From contig CADCOS010000071.1 in NCBI GenBank assembly GCA_902803165.1, positions 1-34,778 on the forward strand: DNA of 34,778 nucleotides, read 5' to 3'. Origin of the DNA: an uncultured bacterium. Lineage in GTDB: Bacteria; Cyanobacteriota; Vampirovibrionia; Gastranaerophilales; Gastranaerophilaceae. A program made the translations under genes and the position numbers. This document shows, in pieces, positions 22,512 to 29,999 of the stretch; position 1 is the stretch's first letter; every line of letters begins with the position of its first letter. Below the pieces are notes generated by a model. The model was not told where the DNA came from. It did no database searches and saw nothing but the letters and a program-made list of their open reading frames with translations.

Positions 22512-23102
22512 TTGAAAATAGTATTGGCTTCGTCTAATCCTCATAAAGTTAAGGAAATTAATGAAATCGTTAAAGGTAATATATTAGACATTGAAGGAAT
22601 TGAGAACATAGAATTTGTATTGCCTCCCGACGGGTTTGATCCTGATGAGACGGGAACAACTTTTTCGGAAAATTCTCTTATAAAGGCAAAAGCTGCTTGG
22701 GAATTGTCTCATACTTGGACTCTTGCGGATGATTCGGGGTTATGTATAGATGCTCTCGGCGGAAAACCGGGGATTTATTCGGCAAGATATGCGGAAACTC
22801 CGCAAAAACGTATAGAACGTGTTTTGAGAGAATTGGACGGTATATCAAACAGAAAAGCTCATTTTATTTGTGCAATGACTTTAATTTCGCCGTTCGGAGA
22901 GGTTGCTGCGGCTTATGAAGGAATATGTGAGGGTTCTATAATAACTGAAGCAAGGGGGATAAACGGATTCGGTTATGATCCGATATTTTTACCGGACGGA
23001 TATAATCAAACTATTGCGGAACTTTCCGAGGATGAAAAAAATCGAATTTCACATCGTTCAAGGGCGTTGGTTCAAATTCTTAATTATATCAAAAACTGCT
23101 AG
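22512..23102 (+). CDS. rdgB: XTP/dITP diphosphatase (RdgB/HAM1 family)
   Basis: 196 residues from a TTG at 22512. This is preferred over the ATG at 22494 because AGGAGG sits 8-10 bp before it and the protein then starts at the conserved KIVLASSNPHKVKEI. Other signatures are TFSENSLIKAKAAWE, LADDSGLCIDALGGKPGIYSARYA, GFGYDPIFLPDGY, and the end E.KNRISHRSRAL. It removes inosine and xanthosine triphosphates from the pool by cutting to the monophosphate. It follows the DUF486 gene with a 10-bp gap and meets coaX tail to tail, both stops sharing the palindrome CTAG. Confidence 0.95.
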   Translation: MKIVLASSNPHKVKEINEIVKGNILDIEGIENIEFVLPPDGFDPDETGTTFSENSLIKAKAAWELSHTWTLADDSGLCIDALGGKPGIYSARYAETPQKRIERVLRELDGISNRKAHFICAMTLISPFGEVAAAYEGICEGSIITEARGINGFGYDPIFLPDGYNQTIAELSEDEKNRISHRSRALVQILNYIKNC

Positions 23103-23845
23103 TATAATTCAGTACTTAGCAGCCCTTTCAAGGTAATGGCCGTATCTTTAATATCCAAATTTCTTTTCATATATTTGGAAATAATTTCAATATCTCCGCC
23201 GCAGCCTGCAATTATTGCATTACTTCCGAGTTCATTTTCGCATTTTTCAATCAATCCGTCTACAGAGCAGGCAAGACCTTGAACAACTCCCGATAAAATA
23301 TTTTCTTCCGTTGTTTTTCCGATAATAGGTATTGAATCTTTAATTTCAACTTGCGGAAGTTTTGAAGTATATAAATTAAGTGCTCTGAGTTGTGTACGGA
23401 TTCCTGCCATAATTATTCCGCCCGAAAAAGTGTTTCCGTTAGTCAAAATATCGAATGTTACGGCTGTTCCGGCATCAATAACAATGACGGGTTTAGTGTA
23501 TTTGTCTTTGAAGGCATATACATTGGCAAGTCGGTCAATACCTATGGTTTGAGGATATTTTACATCGTAACATAAACCATCAAAAGACTTACGGTCTATA
23601 ATTATTGCCTCATTTTGAAAAACCGAATCGCAGGCATGCTTAAATTTTGGCAAGGTTTCATCCGAAACCGAACCCAATAAACATTTATCTATAGGATATT
23701 TTAAATTTATTTCCGTTAATTCGGTTATATATTCATCCTGCCTTTTTTCAAGTGAAGAAAAAATTGTGTATTGATACTCAAGATTTTTTCCGTTAAAAAT
23801 TCCGAGAGTTATATTAGTATTACCTATGTCAGCAACAATAATCAT
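23099..23845 (-). CDS. coaX: type III pantothenate kinase
   Basis: 248 residues. CoaX phosphorylates pantothenate, the first step of coenzyme A synthesis, without feedback inhibition by CoA. Visible are the ASKHA-type phosphate loop ADIGNTNITLGIF (5-17), YPQTIGIDRLANVYA, the second phosphate motif VIVIDAGTAVTFD, GGIIMAGIRTQLRAL and IIAGCGGD. It follows the WYL gene by 5 bp as the last gene of an engB-regulator operon, and its stop overlaps rdgB's stop. It is preceded by AGTATAAG, a poor ribosome site, suggesting coupled translation. Confidence 0.95.
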   Translation of the reverse strand: MIIVADIGNTNITLGIFNGKNLEYQYTIFSSLEKRQDEYITELTEINLKYPIDKCLLGSVSDETLPKFKHACDSVFQNEAIIIDRKSFDGLCYDVKYPQTIGIDRLANVYAFKDKYTKPVIVIDAGTAVTFDILTNGNTFSGGIIMAGIRTQLRALNLYTSKLPQVEIKDSIPIIGKTTEENILSGVVQGLACSVDGLIEKCENELGSNAIIAGCGGDIEIISKYMKRNLDIKDTAITLKGLLSTELY

Positions 23846-23850
23846 AAATC

Positions 23851-24717
23851 TTATACTCCGTAATTTGAAAGAGTATTATTTATTATCTCTTTCATTTCGT
23901 CTCTGTAAGCTTTAGGGTGTTCCACTTCACACAAATTTTGATACCTTAAAAGCCTTGAGAATAATATATCTTTGTTTTCCCCGCGATTTGCAATCGCAAT
24001 ATAATTCGGTCTGCTGTCTGTAATAACATTTTCGTTTGGTCTCAGCTGGTACTTTTGTGAAAGAGCTCCCTTTAGTTTAAAAATTACAGTCGTATTTGTG
24101 TCAAACTGTTTAAATTTTTCGTTTAATATTTCTAAACCTGCAATTCTGGCAATGCTGACTGTTTTTTCTTTGTTATTTACAAAAACATTTAAAAAAGTTC
24201 TTCCTTTATGCGTCGTTGTTCCAAGAGGAATACAATCTTCAATAGTTTTATTTTTATACATAAGTCGGACTTTGTTTTTGTCCAGAATCGCTTTTTCAAA
24301 CAGAGTTCCTGTTACATCTTTAGTTTTTTCGGCTATTCTTAAAATACGTTTGTTCGAATATCTGCTTATTTTATCAAGAAATTTTTCAAAAGATTTGCTT
24401 GCTTTTGCAGACATATTATTTTGTGCGGTGAATTGTAATTTATTTATTAAATCGAAATCCGAATCCGTAATATCCATGCCGAAAGGTATGTGAGAAACAA
24501 AATATTTGTTATGTATTTTAGGAATAGTTATACCGCAATAACGACAAGTATTTATATATTTACTAACAACACTGTGGTTAAATACATTTCCTTGTTCATT
24601 TTCGTTTAGTATTTTCACAAGTTCTTCCATTGTATAATTGCCTTGCATTAATACTTGTAAAGTTTTCATAACCTGTATTGAGGATATATTTCTTTTTTTT
24701 GCGGCTTGTTTATTCAT
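23851..24717 (-). CDS. WYL-domain transcriptional regulator, second of a tandem pair
   Basis: 288 residues. An N-terminal winged helix-turn-helix (about 12-70, VMKTLQVLMQGNYTMEELVKIL...HSVVSKYINTCRYCGITI) is followed by a linker and a WYL-type SH3-like fold (about 165-210, AILDKNKVRLMYKNKTIEDCIPLGTTTHKGRTFLNVF). A C-terminal extension follows (about 220-285). WYL proteins bind nucleic acid or nucleotide ligands and regulate transcription. The exact WYL triad is degenerate here. It overlaps the preceding, paralogue-like regulator by 8 bp, so the pair is translationally coupled like PafB-PafC. The function is inferred from architecture. Confidence 0.75.
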   Translation of the reverse strand: MNKQAAKKRNISSIQVMKTLQVLMQGNYTMEELVKILNENEQGNVFNHSVVSKYINTCRYCGITIPKIHNKYFVSHIPFGMDITDSDFDLINKLQFTAQNNMSAKASKSFEKFLDKISRYSNKRILRIAEKTKDVTGTLFEKAILDKNKVRLMYKNKTIEDCIPLGTTTHKGRTFLNVFVNNKEKTVSIARIAGLEILNEKFKQFDTNTTVIFKLKGALSQKYQLRPNENVITDSRPNYIAIANRGENKDILFSRLLRYQNLCEVEHPKAYRDEMKEIINNTLSNYGV

Positions 24718-25636
24718 AAGTTTTTCTCATTTCTTTTAGTGCGGATATAATTCTATCCTGAAAATCAATCGGTTCAAGGACTTTGCAATTAGCTCCAAAT
24801 GACAAAATACGCTGAATAGCAAGAAATTCATTAAAATAATTGCCCTCAACAATATAACCGTTATCATTTACCTCTATAACATTTTCCTCGTCAGAAGGTG
24901 AATCTGTTCCAAAATCTTTTATAAAAAATTTGACTTTAACCGGTTTTGAATTTATTCCGTTTGATGTTAATTTTCTTGAGAGGATTGAAGTTATATATTT
25001 TACGTTTAATACGACGGAACCTTTTTTATTGATATCATATCCGTACAGATAAACTTTGTCATTGTTAAAGACAAGTTTTTGAGCAATGATTTCTTTTTTA
25101 CTTTCTGTTGAGGAATTAACTTTTTTGTATAGAATTGTTATCGTTCTTTCATTGTTGCAATCAGCTTCTAAGTTGGACAACTGCTCTATATCAAATTGTT
25201 TTAAGGCTGATATTCCCAGAAAAGCCTCTTTAATTTCGGTATCATAAATAAATGAGGCTATTTTTTTGAAAAGCATATCGTACTTTATAAGGACTGCAAT
25301 GCTTACCGTATCTTTAACCTTGTCGTATACTCTTTTTAAAAGCTTGTAATCATCTAATGTTACAGGAAGTGCGAACGGGTGTTTAGTTAAAACGTATTTA
25401 AAATTTGTACTTCTGCTGGCACGGTTTATTTCACAACCCATAGCTTTTATAGTATTTAAATCAATTCGTAAAATATCATCTGATTGTGTTTTATCCATTA
25501 TGTTCATATCGACAAAAGCAGCCTTTATTTCGCCGATAGAGCGCGGTTTTACAATCAACAAGCCAATAAGTGCAATAGCACGCAGGCCTGTTAGCGAAAT
25601 TTGGTTTAAGTCACTTATCCCTTCTGTATTTAACAA
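24710..25636 (-). CDS. WYL-domain transcriptional regulator, first of a tandem pair
   Basis: 308 residues. The N-terminal helix-turn-helix (about 16-85, LTGLRAIALIGLLIVKPRSIGEIKAAF ... IDLNTIKAMGCEI) is followed by a WYL-like beta fold (about 165-235, RTITILYKKVNSS ... QKLVFNNDKVYLYGYDI). A WCX-type C-terminal domain follows (about 245-308, VKVKFFIKDF ... NYFNEFLAIQRILSFGANCKVLEPIDFQDRII), where the ILSFG..C.VLEP run is characteristic. It lies 21 bp after engB and overlaps the second regulator. What it regulates cannot be told; the coupled pairing suggests a heterodimer. Confidence 0.8.
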   Translation of the reverse strand: MLNTEGISDLNQISLTGLRAIALIGLLIVKPRSIGEIKAAFVDMNIMDKTQSDDILRIDLNTIKAMGCEINRASRSTNFKYVLTKHPFALPVTLDDYKLLKRVYDKVKDTVSIAVLIKYDMLFKKIASFIYDTEIKEAFLGISALKQFDIEQLSNLEADCNNERTITILYKKVNSSTESKKEIIAQKLVFNNDKVYLYGYDINKKGSVVLNVKYITSILSRKLTSNGINSKPVKVKFFIKDFGTDSPSDEENVIEVNDNGYIVEGNYFNEFLAIQRILSFGANCKVLEPIDFQDRIISALKEMRKTYE

Positions 25637-25657
25637 AAAAATCCCCTTTCTGTTAAA

Positions 25658-26230
25658 TTATTGACATAAATTTAATAAATATTCAATAGTTTTTTCACAA
25701 TAATAATTGTCTTCTGCGCTGAAAGGAAGTACATCACCGCCAAAATTTTTCTTTATGTTTGACAATGTTTTTTGTATTTGGTTTCTTGAAATGCAATCTA
25801 TTTTAGTAACGATAGTTAATATGGGCAAATTATAGGCATTAACCCATTCCCTCATTTGATAATCGTTTTTTTGTATCTCATGGCGGGCATCAATAAATTG
25901 TATCAGAGATTTTATTTGTTTTCTGTTTAAAAGATACTCTTCCAAATACTTTTGCCATTTGGCTTGAGCTTCTTTAGATACTTTCGCATAACCATACCCC
26001 GGTAAATCCGCTACTATAAATTTTTCCGAAAAATTAAAGAAATTTATAAGTCTTGTTTTTCCCGGTGTATTTGAAGTCTTTGCAAGTTTTTTTTGATTCG
26101 CCAGCATATTTATAAATGACGATTTCCCGACATTGGAGCGTCCGAGCAAAGGAAATTCAGGCAAGTCAAAATCGGGGCATTGAGAAAGTTTTTCTGCACT
26201 TATTATAAATTTAGCTTCCAAAAATTTCAT
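25658..26230 (-). CDS. engB: ribosome biogenesis GTPase EngB (YihA/YsxC)
   Basis: 190 residues, full length. G1 is GRSNVGKSSFIN (about 30-41), G2 TSNTPGKTRLINFF, G3 ADLPGYGYAKVS, G4 TKIDCIS and G5 PFSAED. EngB binds GTP and helps late assembly of the large ribosomal subunit. The start ATG at 26230 overlaps the stop of a small upstream gene by 4 bp (minus-strand ATGA), implying coupling. It leads into the regulator pair. Confidence 0.96.
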   Translation of the reverse strand: MKFLEAKFIISAEKLSQCPDFDLPEFPLLGRSNVGKSSFINMLANQKKLAKTSNTPGKTRLINFFNFSEKFIVADLPGYGYAKVSKEAQAKWQKYLEEYLLNRKQIKSLIQFIDARHEIQKNDYQMREWVNAYNLPILTIVTKIDCISRNQIQKTLSNIKKNFGGDVLPFSAEDNYYCEKTIEYLLNLCQ

Positions 26231-26478
26231 TTAATTTCCTCTGTAATTTTTTTATCTTCACGTTTCTTTGCTCTTAATGTTACAAGCGAAAGCAGATTAT
26301 ATAGTTTTTCGTTATTTACTACAGTTATCTGTGTTTTATCTTTCAACACCGCAATATCCCACGACGGTTTATGTGTAAATATGTTGTCAGTCTGTAAATT
26401 TACAATTTGTATAATGTTACTTTTAATAACACTTAAAGGTTCTTTTAAAAATGTTTCAAAGGATTTAAAGATATTCAT
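26227..26478 (-). CDS. small hypothetical protein coupled to engB (83 aa)
   Basis: 83 residues, soluble, with no signal peptide. It begins MNIFKSFETFLKEPLSV, then IIQIVNLQTDNIFTHKPSWDIAVLKDKTQITVVNNEKLYNLLSLVTL, and ends in a basic/acidic tail. Its stop overlaps engB's start by 4 bp, an arrangement that usually marks a real gene. I do not recognise it. It is divergent from the Xer gene across about 90 bp. Confidence 0.6.
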   Translation of the reverse strand: MNIFKSFETFLKEPLSVIKSNIIQIVNLQTDNIFTHKPSWDIAVLKDKTQITVVNNEKLYNLLSLVTLRAKKREDKKITEEIK

Positions 26479-26515
26479 AATTTGTTTCAGACTTCTAACT
26501 TTATATCAGATATTG

Positions 26516-26521
26516 TATAAT
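26516..26521 (+). promoter_or_regulatory. -10 box (TATAAT) before the Xer recombinase gene
   Basis: TATAAT at 26516-26521, 48 bp before the start codon. No convincing -35 is seen at 16-18 bp. Confidence 0.35.
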
Positions 26522-26568
26522 AATTTGTATGAAATGTAAATTTGATGTAAGGGAGCTAAAGGTCAGAC

Positions 26569-27480
26569 TTGAATAGTACAGAGAAAACATACATAGACGA
26601 ATTTAAAAGTTATTTGAGCGTAGAAAGAAATTTTTCCGAACATACAGTAAGTGCTTATATTTCTGATGTTGTAAGTTTTATGCTTTGGCTTGACGGATTT
26701 GACTGTACAAAAGTTGATTTTAACAAATTAAGAGAATATTTACATTTCATCCAACGATTTGATTACAAAAAAACTACGATAGCACGAAAAACAGCGGCAA
26801 TAAGAACTTTTTATAAATATCTGTTCAGGGAAAGATATATAGACAACAATCCTTCGATGTCGCTTGCTGCACCTAAAAAACCGAAATCACTTCCGAAATT
26901 TTTGACGCCTCAAGAGGTTGAGCAAATATTGAATAATGTGAAAATTGATACACCGGCAGGTTTCAGAAACAGAGTTATAATAGAACTTTTGTGGGCTACC
27001 GGTATGCGAGTTTCGGAACTCAGCAGTCTTAATTTTGGGGATTTAAATTTGGAGGAAAATGAAATAAGAGTATTCGGTAAAGGTGCAAAAGAAAGAATAG
27101 TATTAATTTCTGACAGAGCAAAGGAGTATTTGAAGCAATATATAACATCAGCAAGAAGTCTTATAGCGAGCGGTTATGATATCGGTGAAATTAATGAAAA
27201 GTCTCCGATATTTATCAACAGTACAGGCTATAGGCTTCAAAACCAATCAATAAGAAATGCAATAAATGATGTCGTATCAAAAATAGAACTTCCTAAAAAA
27301 GTCACACCGCATGTTTTTAGACACAGTTTTGCAACGAAATTGATTGAAAACGGCGCCGATTTAAGAGTAGTGCAAGAACTATTGGGGCATGCGGGTATTT
27401 CGAATACACAAATTTATACCCATATTTCAATGAAGCACATGCAGGATGTATATAATACTGCTCATCCGCATGCAATGTAA
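26569..27480 (+). CDS. tyrosine site-specific recombinase, XerC/XerD type
   Basis: 303 residues starting from TTG at 26569 (AAAGG 6 bp before; upstream stops block any longer frame). The SAM-like N-terminal core-binding domain (about 1-95, FKSYLSVERNFSEHTVSAYISDV) is followed by the catalytic domain. Catalytic residues are Arg147 (ATGMRVSEL), Lys171, His248, Arg251 (HVFRHSFATKL), His274 (LLGHAGISNTQIYTH) and the nucleophile Tyr283. Family members resolve chromosome dimers at dif. The chromosomal context with no phage or integron genes argues for a housekeeping Xer; XerC versus XerD cannot be decided. No dif site was identified by eye. Confidence 0.92.
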   Translation: MNSTEKTYIDEFKSYLSVERNFSEHTVSAYISDVVSFMLWLDGFDCTKVDFNKLREYLHFIQRFDYKKTTIARKTAAIRTFYKYLFRERYIDNNPSMSLAAPKKPKSLPKFLTPQEVEQILNNVKIDTPAGFRNRVIIELLWATGMRVSELSSLNFGDLNLEENEIRVFGKGAKERIVLISDRAKEYLKQYITSARSLIASGYDIGEINEKSPIFINSTGYRLQNQSIRNAINDVVSKIELPKKVTPHVFRHSFATKLIENGADLRVVQELLGHAGISNTQIYTHISMKHMQDVYNTAHPHAM

Positions 27481-27505
27481 AATTTTGTTAAAATTTTTAT
27501 TTTTT
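27479..27505 (+). terminator. A/T-only terminator after the Xer gene
   Basis: AAAATTTT (27479-27486), loop GTT, AAAATTTT (27490-27497), then TATTTTTT. It is weak because of the A/T-only stem, but it matches the style of the one after the SDR gene. The stem includes the last bases of the stop codon. Confidence 0.45.
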
Positions 27506-27573
27506 ATACAAATAAAAGTCAAAAATTTACATTCAGGTGTTTTATATGTTGTACAATTGTAAGTGTGTTTATT

Positions 27574-28884
27574 ATGCAAACTGTATGTTTATCTAAAGTA
27601 GAATATAATTATTATCCGTCATTTGGCATGATGAAAAAATCTCAGTTAAGCCAAATGGATAGGTTTGTACTTGAGAAATGTTTTCCGCGTTTTGAACAAC
27701 CTAATGTCCAAAAATTTAAAGACATAAACAGTTTTTACGGTATCTGCCAAGAATGGATTGAAAAAATACCGAAGACATTCAGAGGAAAGCACAGTGAAAC
27801 GGGTATTCAAAGGGAATTAATGTTAAAAGATTGGTTTGCTTATTTTTCTAAAGAATGTAATACCTATTCCAAATCTGTTCAATACATGATATTAAATTCA
27901 ATTACAAAAAGTTTAAAAGCCAATGACGATACGCTTCCTCCTATATTTAATACAAAAGTGCTTATCGATACCATTAAAAAAATGCAAGCGGATTTGGAAA
28001 ATAAAAAAAGGGATTCGTTTAACTTTGAAACCGAATATCGTTCAAATTTAAGAGCAAATATGCAATCCGATGAAGGAGAATTAAACGGTTGGATAGAAAT
28101 TCCTTCCAAGGAACACGATTCTGAAAATTTTGCAAAAAATGTTGAAAGATTAAAGGCACTTTCTCATAAAAATTGGTGTACAAAATCCTTCAACGCGGAA
28201 CCTTACCTTGAAAAAGGGGATATTCATATATATTATGAAAGCGGAAAACCGAAAGCTGCTGTCAGATTTGTGGGAGAATGCATTGAAGAAATACAAGAAG
28301 CCAGACATAATAACACCTTAAGTTTGCAGAATTATGACATAATTACGGAGCATATAAAAGGCTGTAAGTTAAATCAGCATTCAAAGGATATCATAGAACA
28401 ATTTAAAAGAAGCAAAGAAAAAAGAGATGAAATTTTAAAAACAAAATTTCCAAATGGTATAGAAAATTATTCCGTAAAAGAGATTCTTGAAGCGTTTGAT
28501 ACGGTTTGCGAAGAAAACGGTGACGGGACTCTTACAATTTCGGAATATGGTTTACCGGATTCGGACATTAAATTTTCCGATTTAGGTGTCAGTGAAAATG
28601 ATTTGTTTAAGGTGATAAAGAAGATAAAAGGAAATGCTTCTTTTATAACGTCTGATGTTACAAATCTCGGCATTCTGGAGGAAATAGGCGGAGATGCTGT
28701 TTTTACCGATTCTAAACTTACAAGTTTAAATAATCTGAAAAAAATCGGAGGAAGTGCGCTTTTCTGTGCTTCTCAAGTTACTGACAGAGGAGAACTTCAG
28801 GAAGTGGGAGGAGACATTCTTTTAATGAATTCCTATTTGAAAGATGCATACAAAATACGTGTCGGCGGCAGTAAGTTCTATTAA
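27574..28884 (+). CDS. accessory protein with WCT-motif region and four 20-residue C-terminal repeats
   Basis: 436 residues from the ATG at 27574 (a GTG three codons earlier is possible; neither has a good ribosome site). The N-terminal ~150 residues are helical, beginning MQTVCLSKVEYNYYPSFGMM. A middle region has LSHKNWCTKSFNAEPYLEKGDIHIYYESGKPKAAVRFVGECIEEI (~197-240). This resembles W-C-T/G-D/E-I modules that I have seen in front of short repeat arrays in phage-like and effector-like proteins, though I cannot name the family. The last 80 residues are four exact 20-residue repeats (351-430) of the form [IV]xG[GN]xxxF.....T.L..L, a beta-helix or leucine-rich style repeat. There is no signal peptide. 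It ends 2 bp from the convergent ADP-ribosyltransferase gene. Confidence 0.75.
   Translation: MQTVCLSKVEYNYYPSFGMMKKSQLSQMDRFVLEKCFPRFEQPNVQKFKDINSFYGICQEWIEKIPKTFRGKHSETGIQRELMLKDWFAYFSKECNTYSKSVQYMILNSITKSLKANDDTLPPIFNTKVLIDTIKKMQADLENKKRDSFNFETEYRSNLRANMQSDEGELNGWIEIPSKEHDSENFAKNVERLKALSHKNWCTKSFNAEPYLEKGDIHIYYESGKPKAAVRFVGECIEEIQEARHNNTLSLQNYDIITEHIKGCKLNQHSKDIIEQFKRSKEKRDEILKTKFPNGIENYSVKEILEAFDTVCEENGDGTLTISEYGLPDSDIKFSDLGVSENDLFKVIKKIKGNASFITSDVTNLGILEEIGGDAVFTDSKLTSLNNLKKIGGSALFCASQVTDRGELQEVGGDILLMNSYLKDAYKIRVGGSKFY
28624..28863 (+). repeat. four 20-residue (60-bp) coding repeats
   Basis: Units start IKGNASF, IGGDAVF, IGGSALF and VGGDILL, each exactly 20 codons. The protein spacing is kept while the DNA has diverged, so this is a structural protein repeat rather than a recent DNA duplication. 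Confidence 0.85.
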
Positions 28885-28886
28885 CA

Positions 28887-29627
28887 TCAGTCGAGTTCTT
28901 CTAAGAAGATAATTTTCGGAAATGCATGAAAATGATATTTATGCAGTGTGTTTTTAAGATTAATTTCAGCTTTTTTCATTTCGGCATTCGGCTCATTAAT
29001 TTCTTGAAAAGAAGCAGGTTTTATAATAATTTCGCTTTCTTCCGTGTATACATTATTATAATTTAATTTTTTCTGTATTTCTTCTGCTTTATGACCGTTT
29101 TTAACTTTAATTATATAAAAAGGGTTTTTGAAAAGATGCTTGTCTTCTTCAGGAATGATATTTCCCAAACCTTCTGCCTTTTCGGCTGTAGACACGTAAT
29201 TTTTACTGTCTTTATCAACTATGCCGTAGCGGTATACAATCCCGCTGTATCTGCCGTAAACCTTGTCTGTTTCATCAAGAGCGTAATCAAATACTCTGAT
29301 TATGTTTTTTAGTGCGTTTCCCGTATATTTATTGTCAATTAATCCGCCGTTCCTTAAAAAATGGTTTATCCTAAAGCTTATATCTTCTCTTCCTATATAA
29401 GGCATTAATCCTTTATCAAATTTATTTCCTACTTCCCACCAGCCTGACCAGTTGCCGCTATTTTTTAACTCTTTTATGACACTGTCATATTCTGATTCCG
29501 ATGATATTTTTTTAATATCGGAAAATTTTATACAAGCTGTATGTTTGGCGCAAAAACTAATATTTTTTCTATGTGTACTTATTGGAGATATCGTTTTTGA
29601 ATATAAATTATTAAAAACTACTTTCAT
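28887..29627 (-). CDS. probable mono-ADP-ribosyltransferase (R-S-E class)
   Basis: 246 residues. The order of features fits ADP-ribosyltransferase exoenzymes: an active-site helix region RINHFLRNGGLIDNKY (86-101) and LKNIIRVFDYALDET (106-120), then the NAD-binding arginine in GIVYRYG (Arg133). Next are the S-T-x motif in NYVSTAEKAEGL (Ser146-Thr147) and the catalytic ExE in VYTEESEIIIKPASF (Glu197-x-Glu199), followed by the usual hydrophobic strand and proline. An ExE pair suggests arginine as acceptor (family knowledge, not proof). The N-terminal ~35 residues (MKVVFNNLYSKTISPISTHRKNISFCAKHT) are not a classical signal peptide but share an 'SPI...FxA' pattern with other proteins here. A 70-residue segment between the N-terminus and the catalytic domain is unassigned. 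It is convergent with the repeat protein, with no immunity gene visible. Confidence 0.72.
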   Translation of the reverse strand: MKVVFNNLYSKTISPISTHRKNISFCAKHTACIKFSDIKKISSESEYDSVIKELKNSGNWSGWWEVGNKFDKGLMPYIGREDISFRINHFLRNGGLIDNKYTGNALKNIIRVFDYALDETDKVYGRYSGIVYRYGIVDKDSKNYVSTAEKAEGLGNIIPEEDKHLFKNPFYIIKVKNGHKAEEIQKKLNYNNVYTEESEIIIKPASFQEINEPNAEMKKAEINLKNTLHKYHFHAFPKIIFLEELD

Positions 29628-29677
29628 AATAAACCGTTATTTTATACAAGTATCTTAAAACCCGTGAAAAAATTTTT

Positions 29678-29716
29678 TTGCCAAAAATATAACTGTTTTT
29701 GTATTATAATTATAAT
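29678..29716 (+). promoter_or_regulatory. candidate promoter of the DUF177-rpmF-plsX-fabH cluster
   Basis: TTGCCA (29678-29683), 18 bp, TATTAT (29702-29707), with overlapping TATAAT strings at 29705-29710 and 29711-29716. Its position 26-40 bp before the 81-residue gene fits a cluster promoter. Which -10 is used cannot be told. Confidence 0.5.
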
Positions 29717-29742
29717 AGGTTAAATAAAAAGGAGAGCAAATA

Positions 29743-29988
29743 ATGGTTCAAAATTTTGGTGCACCACAAAAAACAAGACAAGCAGTTATACTTTTTCTTA
29801 AAGGTTCCGCAACTCCTGTAGTAATGTATTTTGACAATCCTCAGGCTGTTTATGCGGAATTGAAACAGCTGATGAAAAGTCCTACGCCGGTTCTTGTTGA
29901 AAAAGAACCTATAGGACCTATTAAAAAGCTGTGCTTTGTTTCAACACAAATAGCAGCGTTAGTGTTGCAGGAAGAGCCGATGCAATAA
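29743..29988 (+). CDS. small hypothetical protein preceding the DUF177 gene (81 aa)
   Basis: 81 residues, soluble: MVQNFGAPQKTRQAVILFLKGSATPVVMYFDNPQAVYAELKQLMKS, ending VSTQIAALVLQEEP. The alternating strands and helix suggest a small alpha/beta domain. It has a strong AAAGGAGAG ribosome site, a nearby promoter and an 11-bp gap to DUF177, so it is very likely expressed. I do not recognise it. Its opening FGA is like the N-terminal pattern discussed for other proteins here, though this may be chance. Confidence 0.75.
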   Translation: MVQNFGAPQKTRQAVILFLKGSATPVVMYFDNPQAVYAELKQLMKSPTPVLVEKEPIGPIKKLCFVSTQIAALVLQEEPMQ

Positions 29989-29999
29989 AATGGGGTTTT

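Noticed and set aside
23851-25636. Defence island marked by WYL regulators
   Set aside because: The neighbours are engB and coaX; no nuclease, methylase or other defence gene is present.
26569-27480. Integrase of a mobile element
   Set aside because: No phage, integron or attachment-site features are adjacent; length and motifs fit a chromosomal Xer protein.
27546-27596. 16-codon upstream frame with three cysteines before the repeat protein (ATG at 27546 after AGGTG)
   Set aside because: It has a fair ribosome site and overlaps the main start, but with no conserved leader or attenuator structure it is most likely chance.
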